Below the pieces are notes generated by a model. The model was not told the DNA's origin. It worked only from the letters and a program-made list of their open reading frames with translations, and searched no databases. DNA of 7,379 bases from Syntrophomonadaceae bacterium (lineage in GTDB: Bacteria > Bacillota > Dethiobacteria > DTU022). The position numbers and the translations under genes are program-made. Each line of letters begins with the position of its first letter. Within the stretch, counting starts at the first letter, position 1. This document shows, one piece after another, positions 6,040 through 7,379 of this stretch. Location: the NCBI GenBank assembly GCA_003558195.1, contig PWMM01000293.1:1-7379 (forward strand), given 5' to 3'.

Positions 6040-6684
6040 ATGAAGTTATACCTGGATACTGCAAATGTTGAAGAAATAAAAACTGCAGCCAGCTGGGGCG
6101 TTTTAAGCGGGATCACCACCAACCCCTCTCTGGCCGCTAAAGAAAATGAAGAATTTACTAAAATCCTGCCCACTATCTGCTCTATAGTAGACGGGCCCAT
6201 TAGCGCCGAAGTTATATCACTTGATTATGAAGGCATGGTAAAAGAAGGCCGCGAACTGGCAGGAGTACATAAAAACGTGGTCATTAAGATTCCGGTTATG
6301 CCAGAAGGCTTGCGGGCAGTTAAAACTCTTTCCTCTGAAGGAATCAAAGTTAATGTTACCCTGGTGTTTTCAGTTAACCAGGCTTTGCTGGCTGCCCGGG
6401 CCGGTGCTGCTTATGTTAGTCCCTTTTTAGGGAGGTTGGATGATATCGGTCAAACCGGGGTAGACCTGGTGCGCGATATTGTTGACATGATCGACCTGCA
6501 TGATCTTGATACCGAGGTAATTGCTGCCAGTATCCGACACCCGGAACATGTCCCGGCAGTAGCACTGGCCGGTGCTCACATTGCTACTGTTCCCTTTAAG
6601 GTCCTGGAACAGATGTTCAAGCATCCCCTGACTGACCTGGGGATAGAAAAGTTTTTAAGTGATTGGAAGAAAGCTAAAGGATAG
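6040..6684 (+). CDS. tal: Transaldolase, small TalC/Fsa-type
   Basis: 214 residues, the usual length of the subfamily, beginning MKLYLDTANVEEI as these proteins do. It transfers a dihydroxyacetone unit between sedoheptulose 7-phosphate and glyceraldehyde 3-phosphate in the cytosolic non-oxidative pentose phosphate pathway. Key residues: Asp6, the TTNP loop (26-29), the Schiff-base Lys83 in VVIKIPV, and Ser164 in IAASIRHP. The position that is Gln59 in E. coli fructose-6-phosphate aldolase is Glu57 here (SAEVISLDYEGMV), and the position of its Tyr131 is Phe129 (VSPFLGR). Both features point to transaldolase rather than aldolase activity, and the protein closely resembles what I recall of the Thermotoga maritima enzyme. 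It stands alone: the fba, murA and rho neighbours seen in Bacillus are absent from the window. No fault is seen in the reading frame. Confidence 0.95.
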   Translation: MKLYLDTANVEEIKTAASWGVLSGITTNPSLAAKENEEFTKILPTICSIVDGPISAEVISLDYEGMVKEGRELAGVHKNVVIKIPVMPEGLRAVKTLSSEGIKVNVTLVFSVNQALLAARAGAAYVSPFLGRLDDIGQTGVDLVRDIVDMIDLHDLDTEVIAASIRHPEHVPAVALAGAHIATVPFKVLEQMFKHPLTDLGIEKFLSDWKKAKG

Positions 6685-6744
6685 CGGACATATTGCCTGC
6701 TATTGAGCTTTTTACTTTTAATCATGCCCATTGATGATCACAGC

Positions 6745-6788
6745 TTGCCCGGGTTAGAACAACATTGCTACTTTAAAAGCCCGGGCAA
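6745..6788. repeat. 9-bp inverted repeat between the convergent transaldolase and MscS genes
   Basis: TTGCCCGGG (6745-6753) and CCCGGGCAA (6780-6788) are perfect complements separated by 26 bases. The position between two gene ends suggests a bidirectional transcription stop or RNA-protecting hairpin, but neither side has a T-run, so it is not a textbook rho-independent terminator. Each arm contains the palindrome CCCGGG. Confidence 0.5.
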
Positions 6789-6808
6789 ACCTTAAAGCTG
6801 CTTTCTGG

Positions 6809-7379
6809 CTACGAGTTGCTCAAGTCCGGGTCTTTTGGGGTGCTTTCAGATTGCAGCTTGTTTTCAAAATAGATACTCCGGCTTGGAAAAGCAACAGAGA
6901 CTCCCTCTTTTTCAAGAATCTCCATAATCCTAAAATTTATTTCTTCCTTGACTGCCATGAACTCAGTCCAAACTTTAGTTTTAGTGAAAAAATAAATAAA
7001 AATATCCAGGCTGCTGCCGGCAAATTGGTCAAAGTGGACCATGATCAAATCAGGGTGTACATGGGGATGATTCTCTAGCAAGTCCCTGATTTTGTTAACA
7101 CATTCCTGCAATTTATGCCGGGGAGTTGTATAGGTCACTCCCAGGCGAAAGGTAATCTGCCGTTTTTGCATCCTTGTCCAGTTGGTGATTGCTTCATTGG
7201 CCAACATTGCATTGGGTACGGCCACTAAGGAATTGGCAAATGTTCGCACCCTGGTACTGCGCAGGCTCATTTCTTCCACGGTTCCTTCAACACTGGGAGT
7301 AAGAATCCAGTCTCCCACCGCAAAAGGTTTATCAAGAATAATTATTACCCCACCAAAGATATTGGCCAACGCATCTTTG
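6809..7379 (-). CDS. MscS-family mechanosensitive channel, C-terminal part (5' end outside window)
   Basis: The frame is open from the right edge to the TAG at 6809-6811, giving 189 complete residues; a TTG at 7369 is internal, since KDALANIFGG reads through it. Seen: the end of the pore-lining helix and the start of the beta domain (NIFGGVIIILDKPFAVGDWI), the classic MscS segment GTVEEMSLRSTRVRTFANSLVAVPNAMLANEAITNW, then the alpha/beta cytoplasmic vestibule domain ending in SVAFPSRSIYFE. Known for the family: an inner-membrane heptamer that opens under membrane tension to release solutes during hypo-osmotic shock. The N-terminal membrane helices are outside the window, so the subfamily cannot be fixed; the VEEMSLRSTRVRT and FPSRS motifs recall the larger YnaI/YbdG-like members. 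A short polar tail (about 19 residues) follows the last conserved motif. The gene converges with the transaldolase. Confidence 0.92.
   Translation of the reverse strand, partial: KDALANIFGGVIIILDKPFAVGDWILTPSVEGTVEEMSLRSTRVRTFANSLVAVPNAMLANEAITNWTRMQKRQITFRLGVTYTTPRHKLQECVNKIRDLLENHPHVHPDLIMVHFDQFAGSSLDIFIYFFTKTKVWTEFMAVKEEINFRIMEILEKEGVSVAFPSRSIYFENKLQSESTPKDPDLSNS

Overview
The window (7,379 bases, moderate GC) looks like a chromosomal stretch from an anaerobic member of the Bacillota (Clostridia, perhaps the Desulfotomaculum/Pelotomaculum side). This is an inference from the strong GGAGG-type ribosome binding sites, a Thermotoga/Bacillus-type small transaldolase, and a CoA-transferase fused to an acetyltransferase, an architecture I associate with syntrophic or sulfate-reducing anaerobes. 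No RNA gene, insertion sequence, phage gene or CRISPR array is visible.

Layout. (1) 1-605, plus strand: the C-terminal part of an aldo/keto reductase that enters from the left edge. (2) 698-1894, minus: a GT-B fold glycosyltransferase with MshA/sucrose-phosphate-synthase-like motifs, convergent with the reductase. (3) 1895-2352: non-coding. (4) 2353-3336, minus: a BioF2/CelD-type (FemAB-like) GNAT acyltransferase. (5) 3367-3736: non-coding and dense in nested and competing inverted repeats. (6) 3737-5566, minus: an acetyl-CoA hydrolase/transferase family protein with a C-terminal GNAT domain. Its reading frame continues 17 codons upstream of the first ATG with family-like sequence but no canonical start codon. 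A good sigma-A-type promoter lies just upstream at 5642-5670. (7) 5671-6039: divergent intergenic region with repeated CAGGA motifs. (8) 6040-6684, plus: a small transaldolase (TalC/Fsa family). (9) 6809-7379, minus: the C-terminal part of an MscS-type mechanosensitive channel that runs off the right edge.

The genes do not form one operon: gaps are wide and orientations mixed. The glycosyltransferase and the BioF2-like protein may both serve envelope or exopolysaccharide chemistry. The CoA-transferase/GNAT fusion belongs to acyl-CoA metabolism and possibly acyl-CoA-dependent acetylation. The transaldolase belongs to the non-oxidative pentose phosphate pathway. The items most worth a second look are the start anomaly and promoter of the fusion gene, the fusion itself, and the structured gap at 3488-3632.
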